Assembly: GCF_003201815.1 (NCBI RefSeq) | Contig: NZ_QJKB01000007.1 | Location: 294,263 to 340,592 of the forward strand | Length of the DNA: 46,330 nt | Reading direction: 5' to 3' | Origin: Undibacterium pigrum | GTDB taxonomy: Bacteria > Pseudomonadota > Gammaproteobacteria > Burkholderiales > Burkholderiaceae_D | Shown here: positions 9,817-17,660 of the stretch, in pieces | How the letters are laid out: each line of letters begins with the position of its first letter | How positions within the stretch are numbered: the stretch's first letter is position 1 | Position numbers and translations under genes: made by a program | Notes under the pieces: model-generated | The model's input: the letters and a program-made list of their open reading frames with translations, nothing else | Told to the model about the DNA's origin: nothing | The model's database searches: none

Positions 9817-9931
9817 GATTTTTAAGTACTTGTTTTTATTGGTTATTTTAATTTTTAAAGACGCGAATCTGGTTTGTTTTTGCGCTGTTGCTTTCTGGCT
9901 GTGATACTTGCAATGAATGGATAAGAAAAAT

Positions 9932-9960
9932 TTGCACTGATTAAATAATCAGTGTATAGT
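9932..9960 (+). promoter_or_regulatory. Promoter of tandem unit 2 with internal palindrome
   Basis: TTGCAC (9932-9937), exactly 17 nt, TATAGT (9955-9960). The same palindrome, ACTGATTA-AA-TAATCAGT, lies at 9936-9953. The upstream A-rich tract is also kept, while sequence farther upstream differs from copy 1. Confidence 0.75.
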
Positions 9961-9965
9961 GTTGT

Positions 9966-10050
9966 TCAGGGCGAGCTGCGCCCTGTTGCTTTGCCGTAGT
10001 ATCCCTCAGATAAAAACCACAAACCCTGCTTTGTAAAAAGTGGGGTTTTT
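9966..10050 (+). ncRNA. Putative small RNA, tandem copy 2
   Basis: Nearly identical to copy 1 through the linker. The 5' hairpin (9967-9985) reads CAGGGCG-AGCTG-CGCCCTG, so the G-U pair of copy 1 is a G-C pair here; the fold is preserved by the change. The single-stranded linker with TATCCCTCAGATAAAAACC is unchanged. The terminator stem differs at several positions but still pairs. Confidence 0.6.
10023..10050 (+). terminator. Intrinsic terminator of tandem copy 2
   Basis: Stem ACCCTGCTTT / AAAGTGGGGT with U-G and G-U pairs, followed by a T tract. Confidence 0.7.
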
Positions 10051-10134
10051 GGTTTTGAGGCTATGGATTTTTCTTAAACTTTTGCGCCATGTTTTTCGGG
10101 AGTTTTCCTGTGAATACTGGAGCTTAAGAAAAAT

Positions 10135-10163
10135 TTGCACTGATTATTTAATCAGTGTATAGT
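10135..10163 (+). promoter_or_regulatory. Promoter of tandem unit 3 with internal palindrome
   Basis: TTGCAC (10135-10140), 17 nt, TATAGT (10158-10163). The palindrome at 10139-10156 has both 8-nt arms intact, but its 2-nt centre is TT instead of AA, so the arms rather than the centre appear to be selected. Confidence 0.75.
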
Positions 10164-10168
10164 TCTGT

Positions 10169-10252
10169 TCAGGGCGATTTGCGTCCTGAAGAATTTGATT
10201 TGTTAGATTTGATCTGGCCCCGCTACTGTAAAGCAGCGGGGCTTTTTTTTTT
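10169..10252 (+). ncRNA. Putative small RNA, tandem copy 3 (diverged)
   Basis: It keeps the promoter and 5' hairpin (10170-10188, CAGGGCG-ATTTG-CGTCCTG). The linker has been replaced by an AT-rich sequence (GAAGAATTTGATTTG and on), and the terminator is a different, stronger one. It is the copy nearest the phage operon. Either this copy has a different target, or only the hairpin and promoter matter. Confidence 0.5.
10217..10252 (+). terminator. Strong intrinsic terminator of tandem copy 3
   Basis: Stem GCCCCGCT / AGCGGGGC with a loop of about 10 nt, then a long T tract. It would stop transcription about 320 nt before the terminase genes unless antiterminated. Confidence 0.85.
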
Positions 10253-10574
10253 CTGCGTTTTGTTCACGAATTTTGTTGACGATTGCAGAAAATTGACAGA
10301 ATCGCGCCACACAATTTGTTCGTGCTGGCGCACATGCTTTTACCTGTTTGTGATTGCAAGCGTATCACCCTATCACATAGTGCTGACCATACTGAACGCG
10401 AAGCAGCAGACAGGTAAATCTTTTTGGGCGTTGACGGGAATCGTGGGAATGTGCGCCTGCAATTGCGGCCTATGCAGTCTAGGCGGCCCGTGCAGTTGCG
10501 CTGCCCATGATTCCCGGGCGGGCCTATGCTGATAACCCTGGAGTCGGACAAGCCGCAAGGCATCCTGAAAATAA
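10253..10574. other. Intergenic region between the tandem RNA units and the terminase genes
   Basis: No gene is supported here. The notable content is the inverted repeat at 10435-10516, listed separately. No convincing phage promoter could be picked out. Confidence 0.4.
10435..10516. repeat. 13-bp inverted repeat enclosing a structured segment upstream of terS
   Basis: The left arm CGGGAATCGTGGG (10435-10447) pairs with the right arm CCCATGATTCCCG (10504-10516), with a single G-U in RNA terms. The 56 nt between hold two TGCARTTGCG direct repeats and a small GCCTA/TAGGC hairpin. The position, about 60 nt before the small terminase, fits a packaging (pac/cos) site or a structured leader. Both are inference. 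Confidence 0.5.
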
Positions 10575-10895
10575 ATGAGTGAAAGCAAAATTGTGAAGGC
10601 TGCTGTTGCATCTGAGATGGCGGCCAAGCCTGCTGCCAAGACACGCGGACGACCAAAGAAAGCAGTCAGTCTATCTACATTGACGGTCAGGGATGCGATT
10701 GCCAAAGCTGGCGAAGAACTGGGCGGTGCCTTGCGTCTGGCGCAATGGGCAAGGGAAGACCCGACCAATGAAAAAGCTTTTTGGACAGTGTTGTATCTGA
10801 AGATTTTACCCCTGCAAGTTAATGGGGCCGGAGAAAACGGTGAGCATCTGATCAGCGATATCGCCATCAAACTGGTCAAGCCGAATGCAGATTGA
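10575..10895 (+). CDS. Probable phage terminase small subunit
   Basis: 106 residues. Small basic N-terminal region (KTRGRPKKAV), then a helical region (TVRDAIAKAGEELGGALRLAQWARED) typical of small DNA-binding proteins. The call rests mainly on position: directly before, and overlapping by 11 nt, the large terminase. In such phages the small subunit recognises the packaging site and regulates the motor. The ribosome site is weak. I do not see a clear family signature, so the function is inferred from context. Confidence 0.6.
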   Translation: MSESKIVKAAVASEMAAKPAAKTRGRPKKAVSLSTLTVRDAIAKAGEELGGALRLAQWAREDPTNEKAFWTVLYLKILPLQVNGAGENGEHLISDIAIKLVKPNAD

Positions 10896-12132
10896 ATGCG
10901 AGTTTCCTGAAAAGCTGGAATTTTTATTCCAGCCAGCGCGTTACAAAGTGGCGCGTGGTGGGCGCGGTAGTGGTAAGTCCTGGGGCTTTGCACGCGCCTT
11001 GCTGTTGCTGGGTGTGCAGAATGTGGAGCGGATTTTATGCGCACGCGAATTGCAGAAATCGATCAAGCAATCTGTGCATCAGCTCTTGCGTGACCAGATT
11101 GCAGCGCTAGGCTTGAGTCATTTCTACCAGGTATATGAATCAGAAATTCGCGGCATGAATGGCACGCGTTTTTATTTCAGCGGTTTGTCTGACCAGACGG
11201 CTGACAGTATCAAGTCTTTTGAAGGTTGCACCAAGGTGTGGATTGAAGAAGGCCAGAGTGTGTCGGACAGGTCATGGAGTATTTTGATACCGACAATACG
11301 CACAGCAGGCTCAGAAATCTGGGTGACTTATAACCCTGAACTGGAAACTGATCCTACCCATCAGCGTTTTGTTGCAAGACCACCGCATGACTGTGTCTCT
11401 ATCTTGATGAACTGGCGCGATAACCCCTGGTTCCCTGAAGTGCTGGAAAGAGAAAGACAAACCTGCATGCAGCGCGAGCCTGAAGCTTATAAAAATATCT
11501 GGGATGGTGAATGCAAACCTGCAGTCAGTGGGGCGATTTATTACCACGAAGTTGCTGGCGCTCAGGGGAGGATTTGTCATGTGCCGTATGACCCTCTGCT
11601 GAAAGTGCATGTGGTGGTTGACCTGGGCTGGAATGATGCGATGGCGATCAGCCTGGTGCAAAGACAAAGTTCAGAATTGCGGGTGATTGAATATCTGGAA
11701 GACAGCCATCAGACGCTGGATTATTACTCGGCCTTGTTGAAGAAAAAAAATATGAACTGGGGGAAATTATTTTTGCCTCACGATGGTCGCAACAAGGACT
11801 TCAAAACCGGCAAGAGCGCAGAAGAAATCATGACAGCTCTGGGCTGGGATGTGGCGATCACTCCCAGCATGAGTGTGGAAGATGGCATACGCCTGACGCG
11901 CATGACATTTGGACGCTTGTGGTTTGACGCTGACAAAACTGCACGCCTGATTGAATGCGTGAAGCGTTATCGCCGTGTGATTAATCAAAGCACGAATGAA
12001 GCTGGCGCACCCTTGCATGATGAGTTCAGCCATGGTGCGGACAACCTGCGCTATATCTGCATCAATGCAGAGGCGATGTCGAACGAAGAATGGGGCGGCA
12101 AACTGACTTACCCTAAATTTACTTATGCATAG
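10885..12132 (+). CDS. terL: Phage terminase large subunit (PBSX / Terminase_3 type)
   Basis: 415 residues, normal for the family. The ATPase domain has Walker A GGRGSGKSW (Lys31) and Walker B VWIEE (Glu121/Glu122), with a coupling-like YNPE motif in WVTYNPELE. The C-terminal RNase H-like nuclease shows VVVDLGWNDAM (Asp246), LPHDGR and the final DEFSHGADNLRY. All key residues look intact, so the motor could be functional. It packages DNA through the portal encoded just downstream. It overlaps the small subunit by 11 nt and is followed by the portal after 8 nt, indicating a tight operon. Confidence 0.93.
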   Translation: MQIECEFPEKLEFLFQPARYKVARGGRGSGKSWGFARALLLLGVQNVERILCARELQKSIKQSVHQLLRDQIAALGLSHFYQVYESEIRGMNGTRFYFSGLSDQTADSIKSFEGCTKVWIEEGQSVSDRSWSILIPTIRTAGSEIWVTYNPELETDPTHQRFVARPPHDCVSILMNWRDNPWFPEVLERERQTCMQREPEAYKNIWDGECKPAVSGAIYYHEVAGAQGRICHVPYDPLLKVHVVVDLGWNDAMAISLVQRQSSELRVIEYLEDSHQTLDYYSALLKKKNMNWGKLFLPHDGRNKDFKTGKSAEEIMTALGWDVAITPSMSVEDGIRLTRMTFGRLWFDADKTARLIECVKRYRRVINQSTNEAGAPLHDEFSHGADNLRYICINAEAMSNEEWGGKLTYPKFTYA

Positions 12133-12140
12133 AGGATGGA

Positions 12141-14486
12141 ATGGCTAAAGCTTTATCTCAAGACGAATTGAAAGCACTGGTGCAGACAGAAATGCGCCAG
12201 AGCCTGGGTTATTCATCTTCGCGTTTGTCGCAAGCCAGGCAAAAGGCGGAATATTATTATCTGGGTCTGGCGGTGGGTGATTTGTCACCACCAGAAGTGG
12301 ATGGCCGTTCATCGGTAGTTTCTACCGATGTGCGTGACACCATAGAGTCTATGCTGCCGCAATTGATGGTGACGTTTTGCGGTGGTGATTCCATCGTGGA
12401 ATTTGAGCCGCAAAACCCGGACGATGAAGCCAGGGCCAAGGCTGCGACTGAGTATATCAATTACCTGTTCTTTAAAAAGAACAATGGTCACAAGATCGCT
12501 TATGTGTGGATGAAGGACGCTTTGCTGCAGAAAAATGGCATCGTCAAAGTGTGGTGGGATACTCGCTTTGAAGAGGCGAAAGAAGAATACAAGGGGTTGA
12601 ACCAGATAGAGCTGGCGCAAATTCTGGATGACCCGGAAATTGAGGTGATAGCCCAGCAGACTTATCCGGATGAGGATGATGCCAAACAGCGTGAGCAGGC
12701 GGTCGAACAGATCAACCAACAAATCAGTCAGCAAATGCAGCAGGCACCGCAAGCGAACGCTCAGCAACCCGGACAGCCGCCTGGCCAGCCAAGTATGCCG
12801 CCAGCTAATCCAGCTGTGCAACAGTTGCAAGCGCAGTTGCAGCAAATCCAGTCACAGCCACCTGAAATGTTTTATGACATTACTTGCAAGCGCGTAAAGA
12901 CTGGCGGCAAGATACAGATCGACAATGTGCCACCTGAAGAATTTCTGATTGCGCGTAATGCCAAGGATATACAGACGGCCAAATTTGTCGGGCATAGAGT
13001 ACAACGTACAGTGTCTGAGCTGAAATCCATGGGTTACAAGAATGTGGACAATATCAGTGGTGAAGACCAGGGCCAGGCAGTAAATCTGGAACGCATTGAG
13101 CGACTGAGCTGGAATGATGAAAACGCCTATTTGTCGGATGAAGTCACTAATGCTGATGAAAGCCAGCGCAAGATCTGGATCACGGAAGCGTATGTACGTT
13201 GTGATTTTGACGGCGATGGTATCAGTGAATTGCGCAAGGTGACAGTAGCCGGCAATGAGTTGCTTGACAATGAAGAGGTGGATTTCATCCCCTTTGTTGA
13301 TATAACGCCTGTGCCATTGCCGCATACTTTCTTTGGACTGTCGATTGCCGACCTGGCGATGGAAAGCCAGAAAACCAAGACCAGCATCTTGCGCAGCCAG
13401 CTTGATAATCTTTATCTCAATGTTAATGGTCGCTATTACGCCGTTGAAGGTCAGGTGAATCTGGATGATTTGCTGACTTCACGGCCAGGTGGCGTGGTGC
13501 GTATCAAACAGCCTGGTGCAGTAGGACGACTTGACCAGGCGCAGGGCAATACAGGTGAGGCCATGGGTTTGCTGGAATATATTCAGCAAGACCTGGAAAA
13601 CAAGACAGGCTGGACACGCTATAGCCAGGGCAATGACTCTGATGGCTTGAATCAGACTGCGCAGGGCATGAATATCATCACCAACAAGGCAGATATGCGA
13701 CTGGATTTGATCTCGCGCAATTTTGCGGAAGGCTTCACTGAATTGTTCAAGCTGGTGTTGAAATTGATATGCCAGCATCAGGACAAGAAAGCGCAGGTCA
13801 GGTTATCAAATGGCTGGGTGGATATTGATCCGCGCGAATGGCGTAACCAGTTTGATGTAAGCATCAATGTCGGTATAGGTCTGGGTAACAAAGACCAGAA
13901 AGTAAATCATTTGATGGCCTTGCTGGCGCAACAGGAAAAGGTTTTTCCTTTGGGGATAGCGAACCCGCAAGGGATTTACCAATCCAGTTCTGAGCTGGCG
14001 CGTTTGCTGGGATTTAAGAACGGCGACAAGTTTTTTAGCGACCCTGCCAAAAATCCACCGGCTCCACCACCGCCACCTGATCCTGCACAAATGCAGATGC
14101 AGGCTGAGCAGCAAAAGACGCAGATGCAAATGCAGGCGAGTAAAGAAAAACACATGATGGACATGCAAATGCGGGAACGTGAATTGCAGCAGGAAGCCAT
14201 GCTGCGTGAACGTGAACTGCAACTGGAAGCACAAAAACAGCAGGCGCAGTCGCAGAATGATATGCAGGAACGTCAGCATAAAGCACAACTGGATGCACAG
14301 CTTGCCCAGCAGCGCATGGAATTTGAACGCTGGAAAGCGCAGCTGGAAGCAGAAACCAGGATGATGGTTGCCCGTATTGCGGCAGAAGCGAAGATGCAAC
14401 CACAAGCTCAACTGGATGCTTGCATGGATGGTTTGAATGCGGGATTGACAAATGAACTGACAGGAGGGAATGATGAGCACATTTGA
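12141..14486 (+). CDS. Phage portal protein (podovirus / P22-like class)
   Basis: 781 residues, the length expected for a large podovirus-type portal. Residues 1-150 contain the clip/wing-like start (SSVVSTDVRDTIESMLPQLM). About 185-240 is a Gln/Pro-rich insert. About 240-600 carries portal-like motifs such as DGDGISELRKVTVAGNELL and PLPHTFFGLSIADLAMESQ. From about 630 a Pro run (PPAPPPPPDPAQMQMQ) leads into a long Gln/Met/Glu-rich coiled coil that could be the barrel seen in P22. It forms the dodecameric channel for DNA entry and exit. GAGGATGGA precedes the ATG. Confidence 0.88.
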   Translation: MAKALSQDELKALVQTEMRQSLGYSSSRLSQARQKAEYYYLGLAVGDLSPPEVDGRSSVVSTDVRDTIESMLPQLMVTFCGGDSIVEFEPQNPDDEARAKAATEYINYLFFKKNNGHKIAYVWMKDALLQKNGIVKVWWDTRFEEAKEEYKGLNQIELAQILDDPEIEVIAQQTYPDEDDAKQREQAVEQINQQISQQMQQAPQANAQQPGQPPGQPSMPPANPAVQQLQAQLQQIQSQPPEMFYDITCKRVKTGGKIQIDNVPPEEFLIARNAKDIQTAKFVGHRVQRTVSELKSMGYKNVDNISGEDQGQAVNLERIERLSWNDENAYLSDEVTNADESQRKIWITEAYVRCDFDGDGISELRKVTVAGNELLDNEEVDFIPFVDITPVPLPHTFFGLSIADLAMESQKTKTSILRSQLDNLYLNVNGRYYAVEGQVNLDDLLTSRPGGVVRIKQPGAVGRLDQAQGNTGEAMGLLEYIQQDLENKTGWTRYSQGNDSDGLNQTAQGMNIITNKADMRLDLISRNFAEGFTELFKLVLKLICQHQDKKAQVRLSNGWVDIDPREWRNQFDVSINVGIGLGNKDQKVNHLMALLAQQEKVFPLGIANPQGIYQSSSELARLLGFKNGDKFFSDPAKNPPAPPPPPDPAQMQMQAEQQKTQMQMQASKEKHMMDMQMRERELQQEAMLRERELQLEAQKQQAQSQNDMQERQHKAQLDAQLAQQRMEFERWKAQLEAETRMMVARIAAEAKMQPQAQLDACMDGLNAGLTNELTGGNDEHI

Positions 14487-14754
14487 ACAACGCGTACATG
14501 CAGCCAGCCGCGCCAGGGAAGTGCTTGAGAATGAAGCCTATCAGCAGGCTTTTGCTGATATAGAAAACGAGGTTACGGAAAAATGGAAAAACTCACCAGC
14601 ACGCGACGCCGAGGGGCGGGAAAAACTCTGGATGTATCTGGCCATGCTGAAGAAACTCAAAAGCCAGCTCGATACGACGCTGGAGACCGGCAAGCTGGCG
14701 CAACTGGAAGTGGAGCACAAGCAAGGTCTGATGCATCGTTTGAAGAATTGGTGA
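14473..14754 (+). CDS. Small helical phage protein
   Basis: 93 residues, mostly charged helix (VEHKQGLMHRLKNW at the end). A very strong ribosome site, AGGAGGG (14462-14468), decides the start: the first ATG at 14470 is too close, so the ATG at 14473 is preferred. It overlaps the end of the portal gene by 14 nt. Small proteins at this position in podovirus-like operons are commonly of unknown role; I do not assign one. Confidence 0.65.
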   Translation: MSTFEQRVHAASRAREVLENEAYQQAFADIENEVTEKWKNSPARDAEGREKLWMYLAMLKKLKSQLDTTLETGKLAQLEVEHKQGLMHRLKNW

Positions 14755-14912
14755 AGGCGGTACAGGATTTCAAGGCCTGGAAGGATTCGGTTGCCATGGC
14801 CTTTCATCCGCATCCCACGGTGGCGATGATACAAACAGCCAAGGGCTGGGTCAGGGTGGCATGTGGTGAAGCTGCTTATCAGCTTAATAGTGGTGAATTA
14901 GTAAAAGTCTAG
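14751..14912 (+). CDS. Very small phage protein (GTG start, translationally coupled)
   Basis: 53 residues ending in CGEAAYQLNSGELVKV. A GTG at 14751 overlaps the stop of the preceding gene as GTGA, a common coupling arrangement. The frame is also open upstream, inside the preceding gene, but that part looks like out-of-frame shadow (Arg/Ala/Gly-rich). No family recognised; the start is uncertain. Confidence 0.45.
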   Translation: MKAVQDFKAWKDSVAMAFHPHPTVAMIQTAKGWVRVACGEAAYQLNSGELVKV

Positions 14913-15025
14913 TGGTGGTCCGGCACACTGGGTGGCTGCGATAGCGGCTTTTCTGCCGGATAAATCTTAACGCCGTGAGGCGCCGGGAATGGGTGGAAGT
15001 CCCATTCATTGATTGGAGATGGAAT

Positions 15026-16006
15026 ATGGATAATCAGGTAACTGAACCCACAAGTAGTGCTTTGAATGTCGATGGTGCAGCGCAAGCCATGGGCGCTTTT
15101 CTTGAACCGCAGGCACATGAAAAAAGTGTCCAGGCTCTGGAGAAGGAAGTTTTGGATGACTTGAACGGCCGGAGAGACAGGAATGATACTTTGTCTGCCG
15201 AGTCAGTCAATGAGGATGCAGAGCAGGACTTGTATGCCGGAGATGATGAGGCTGTCACCATTGTAGTAGATGGCAAGACTGTCAATTTATCCAAGGCAGA
15301 GTTGGCAGACGCCTATAAAAATGGCTTGCGTCAATCCGACTACACCAGAAAGACCATGGAAGTAGCTGAGCAGCGCAAGGCTGCCGAAGCTCAAATCCAT
15401 AGAGCCAGCCAGGAGCGCCAGGAATATGCCAGCAATCTGCAAAAGATGGCCGCGCAAATCGAAGGCGCTTTGAACCAGCAACAGCAGATAGACTGGGAAC
15501 ATCTGCTGGACAATAACCCCGCTGAATATCTGAAACAGCAGCACCTCTATCAAAGGAGACAGGCCGCCTATCAGAAAAATGTTCAACAACAACAGCACCT
15601 GGCGCATATTGCCCAGGCAGAGCAGGCACACCATCTGGAGTCTGTGCTCCATACGCAGCAGGAAGAACTTCTTGCCAAGCTACCGGACTGGAAAGACAGC
15701 AGAAAGGCTGAAGCCGAAAGTAATGCCATTCGCCGCTATTTACTGGAACAAGGTTTTGAGCATCAACTGGTAGACAGCATTGCCGACCACAAGGCAGTTT
15801 TACTGGGGCGTAAAGCCATGCTGTACGACGCCATGATGTCTAAAGCCAATGCGGCAGCCAAACGTGTGACGAGCATACCGCAAAAGGTAGTCAGGCCGGG
15901 TGTGGGCGAATCGCCCGGTGGTGATGGTCGTCAGGCTGCCATGCAGCGTCTTGCCAAATCTGGCAGAGTTGAAGACGCAGCATCTCTTTTTGCAAAATTT
16001 ATTTAA
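15026..16006 (+). CDS. Scaffold-like phage head assembly protein
   Basis: 326 residues from ATG 15026, chosen because GGAG (15015-15018) is 7 nt upstream; a GTG at 14975 would add 17 atypical residues. The chain is acidic at the N-terminus (about 40-90), has a short folded part with VTIVVDGKTVNLSKAELAD, and then a long Gln/Ala/Glu-rich helical region from about 110 to 240. That profile, and the position between portal and major capsid genes, is typical of scaffolding proteins that shape the procapsid and are then released. No protease domain is visible. Confidence 0.7.
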   Translation: MDNQVTEPTSSALNVDGAAQAMGAFLEPQAHEKSVQALEKEVLDDLNGRRDRNDTLSAESVNEDAEQDLYAGDDEAVTIVVDGKTVNLSKAELADAYKNGLRQSDYTRKTMEVAEQRKAAEAQIHRASQERQEYASNLQKMAAQIEGALNQQQQIDWEHLLDNNPAEYLKQQHLYQRRQAAYQKNVQQQQHLAHIAQAEQAHHLESVLHTQQEELLAKLPDWKDSRKAEAESNAIRRYLLEQGFEHQLVDSIADHKAVLLGRKAMLYDAMMSKANAAAKRVTSIPQKVVRPGVGESPGGDGRQAAMQRLAKSGRVEDAASLFAKFI

Positions 16007-16030
16007 GGTCGCGAGACCCCGGAGAAATCT

Positions 16031-16954
16031 ATGACAGCACCAAGCAATACTTATGTAACGACCAGCGCAATCGGTAACAAGGAAGATCTTAGCGATATCA
16101 TTTACCGCATTTCCCCAACCACTACGCCTTTGATGAACATGGCTGCCAAGGCCAAGGCCAGCAACACGCTGCACGAATGGCAAACGCAGGATCTGGCCAG
16201 CGCAGTGACCACCAATGCGCAAGCTGAGGGTGACAATGCCACGGCCAAGAGCGTGACACCGACCGTGCGTTTGAGCAACCGTACCCAGATCGCATCGAAG
16301 ACCGTCATCGTCTCTGGTACTCAACAAGCGATGAACCCGGCGGGCCGCAAGGATGAACTGGCTTACCAGTTGTCCATGGCTTCGCTGGAATTGAAACGTG
16401 ATATGGAATCGGCCTTGTGTCAACTCGATGTTGCTGCAACTTCACCGCGCCAGGCACGTGGCCTGGTCGGTTGGGTGGTTGATAACGTCGATAATAATGC
16501 CGGTACTTTGGCATCCTATACCGGCAATACTGGCCGCACTGTCGGTACACCGCGCGCTTTTACTGAAGCACAGTTGAAGAATGTTTTGCAGAAATGCTAT
16601 AGCGCGGGTGGCGAGCCGGACACCATCATGGTCGGCCCTGCGCAGAAACAGACTTTCTCTACATTTTCTGGTAACGCTACACGTTTCGATAAGTCGGAAG
16701 ATGCGAAACTGTATGCGGCGATTGATGTGTATGTATCTGACTTTGGCTCCTTGAAGGTCGTGCCGAACCGTTTCCAGGCGGCGCGTGATGTGTTTGTCTT
16801 GCAGGCAGACAAGCTGGCACTGGCTTACCTGCGCCCGTTCAGCACCATCGAACTGGCAACGACAGGCGATGCAGTACAGCGCGAACTGGTGGTGGAATAC
16901 ACGCTGGAATGCCGTGCACCGAAGGCGCATGGTGCGATTTACGACGTCTTGTAA
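16031..16954 (+). CDS. Major capsid protein, SU10 / DUF5309 type
   Basis: 307 residues. The N-terminus carries the family pattern: GNKEDLSDIIYRISPTTTPL, then a conserved HEWQTQDLA and AEGDNATA. This family is predicted to adopt the HK97 fold and is found in podovirus-like and some other tailed phages. The C-terminal part has CRAPKAHGAIYDVL. It is the main shell component. 24 nt separate it from the scaffold gene, and a terminator follows, so it may be the end of a head transcription block and strongly expressed. Confidence 0.88.
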   Translation: MTAPSNTYVTTSAIGNKEDLSDIIYRISPTTTPLMNMAAKAKASNTLHEWQTQDLASAVTTNAQAEGDNATAKSVTPTVRLSNRTQIASKTVIVSGTQQAMNPAGRKDELAYQLSMASLELKRDMESALCQLDVAATSPRQARGLVGWVVDNVDNNAGTLASYTGNTGRTVGTPRAFTEAQLKNVLQKCYSAGGEPDTIMVGPAQKQTFSTFSGNATRFDKSEDAKLYAAIDVYVSDFGSLKVVPNRFQAARDVFVLQADKLALAYLRPFSTIELATTGDAVQRELVVEYTLECRAPKAHGAIYDVL

Positions 16955-17000
16955 TTTTTGATGTTCTAATAAGTAGGCATTAGTTTTTGATGGCTGCATG

Positions 17001-17033
17001 GAAAAAGCTGGCGGGTGTAAGCCCCGCCTTTTT
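17001..17033 (+). terminator. Terminator after the major capsid gene
   Basis: GGCGGG / CCCGCC stem with an 7-nt loop, flanked by an A run before and TTTTT after, so it could work in both directions. It probably lowers expression of the downstream tail genes relative to the capsid gene. Confidence 0.7.
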
Positions 17034-17070
17034 CAATTGAATTAAAACGCTGTGAAGCGCAGGAGGTTTT

Positions 17071-17376
17071 ATGAATGGTGGATATATCACCGTTTCGAGT
17101 CAGACCACCGGGGTGGCAATAGTCACTTCGGGTACGTCTGCATCTGCAACTATTCCCACAATGTCCAGCGGTGAATTACCGCGCTTTATCCGTATTGCTG
17201 CGACCGCGCCAGCTTGCGTGCGCCTTGGCAAATCATCTGCGACTGCTCTGAGTACCGATTTGCAGGTGCAGCCTGGTGACGCTGTCATTCTGAGTGTGAA
17301 TGGCAATGACAGAATAGCCGCAATACAGGTGGCTGCTGCAGGCGTGGTGCAGGTTTCTCCGCTGGAGAATATGTAA
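17071..17376 (+). CDS. Small phage head-associated protein (decoration-like)
   Basis: 101 residues, Ser/Thr/Ala-rich beta-type sequence with SASATIPTMSSGELPRFIRI and QPGDAVILSVNG. An excellent AGGAGG lies 5 nt before the ATG. Placement after the major capsid gene and its composition suggest a small head decoration or completion protein, but there is no motif to prove it. The stop overlaps the next start by one base (TAATG). Confidence 0.6.
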   Translation: MNGGYITVSSQTTGVAIVTSGTSASATIPTMSSGELPRFIRIAATAPACVRLGKSSATALSTDLQVQPGDAVILSVNGNDRIAAIQVAAAGVVQVSPLENM

Positions 17377-17660
17377 TGGCAGTTACGACCAATATCCACG
17401 TCGAAGGTGGTGATGTCACGTTTGAGCGGGTACAGGATTGCACAGCCATTGCTGAGCATACCCAGGCTCTGCATAAGGAAGGACGACATGGCTCAACTGA
17501 CATGCGACATGCTGCATCTTTTCCCATGGTGATTGTGGAGAGATATCTGAATGACAAAGGTATCAGCTTCCAGGAATTCATGGCGGAAGCCGTACATGTA
17601 AAAAGCATGCTGGCTGACCCTGCACTGTCTGCTTTTCGTGTCTGGGGAGGCCGGGTATGA
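17376..17660 (+). CDS. Small phage structural-region protein, unknown
   Basis: 94 residues, mixed alpha/beta, with MVIVERYLNDKGISFQEFM and ending in FRVWGGRV. It is coupled on both sides: one base shared with the preceding stop and a 4-nt ATGA overlap with the following gene. No family recognised. Proteins in this slot often accompany the adaptor gene, so a role in the head-tail joint is possible. Confidence 0.6.
   Translation: MAVTTNIHVEGGDVTFERVQDCTAIAEHTQALHKEGRHGSTDMRHAASFPMVIVERYLNDKGISFQEFMAEAVHVKSMLADPALSAFRVWGGRV

Noticed and set aside
9687..10252. Could the three spaced repeats be a CRISPR-like array?
   Set aside because: Only three units, 203-234 nt apart, each with its own promoter and terminator, and no cas genes; this does not fit repeat-spacer geometry.
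10155..10532. Open frame of 125 codons across the third RNA unit and the terS leader
   Set aside because: It begins inside the -10 region, runs through a terminator stem and T run, and has a Cys-rich sequence without family resemblance; most likely chance.
13806..14499. Reverse-strand frames of up to 224 codons opposite the portal coiled coil
   Set aside because: Shadow of repetitive Gln/Met/Glu codons of the portal gene; composition (Leu/His/Phe-rich) is artefactual.
14583..14750. Upstream extension of the small gene at 14751
   Set aside because: The extension is Arg/Gly/Ala-rich and lies fully inside the preceding gene in another frame; the GTGA-coupled start is more plausible.
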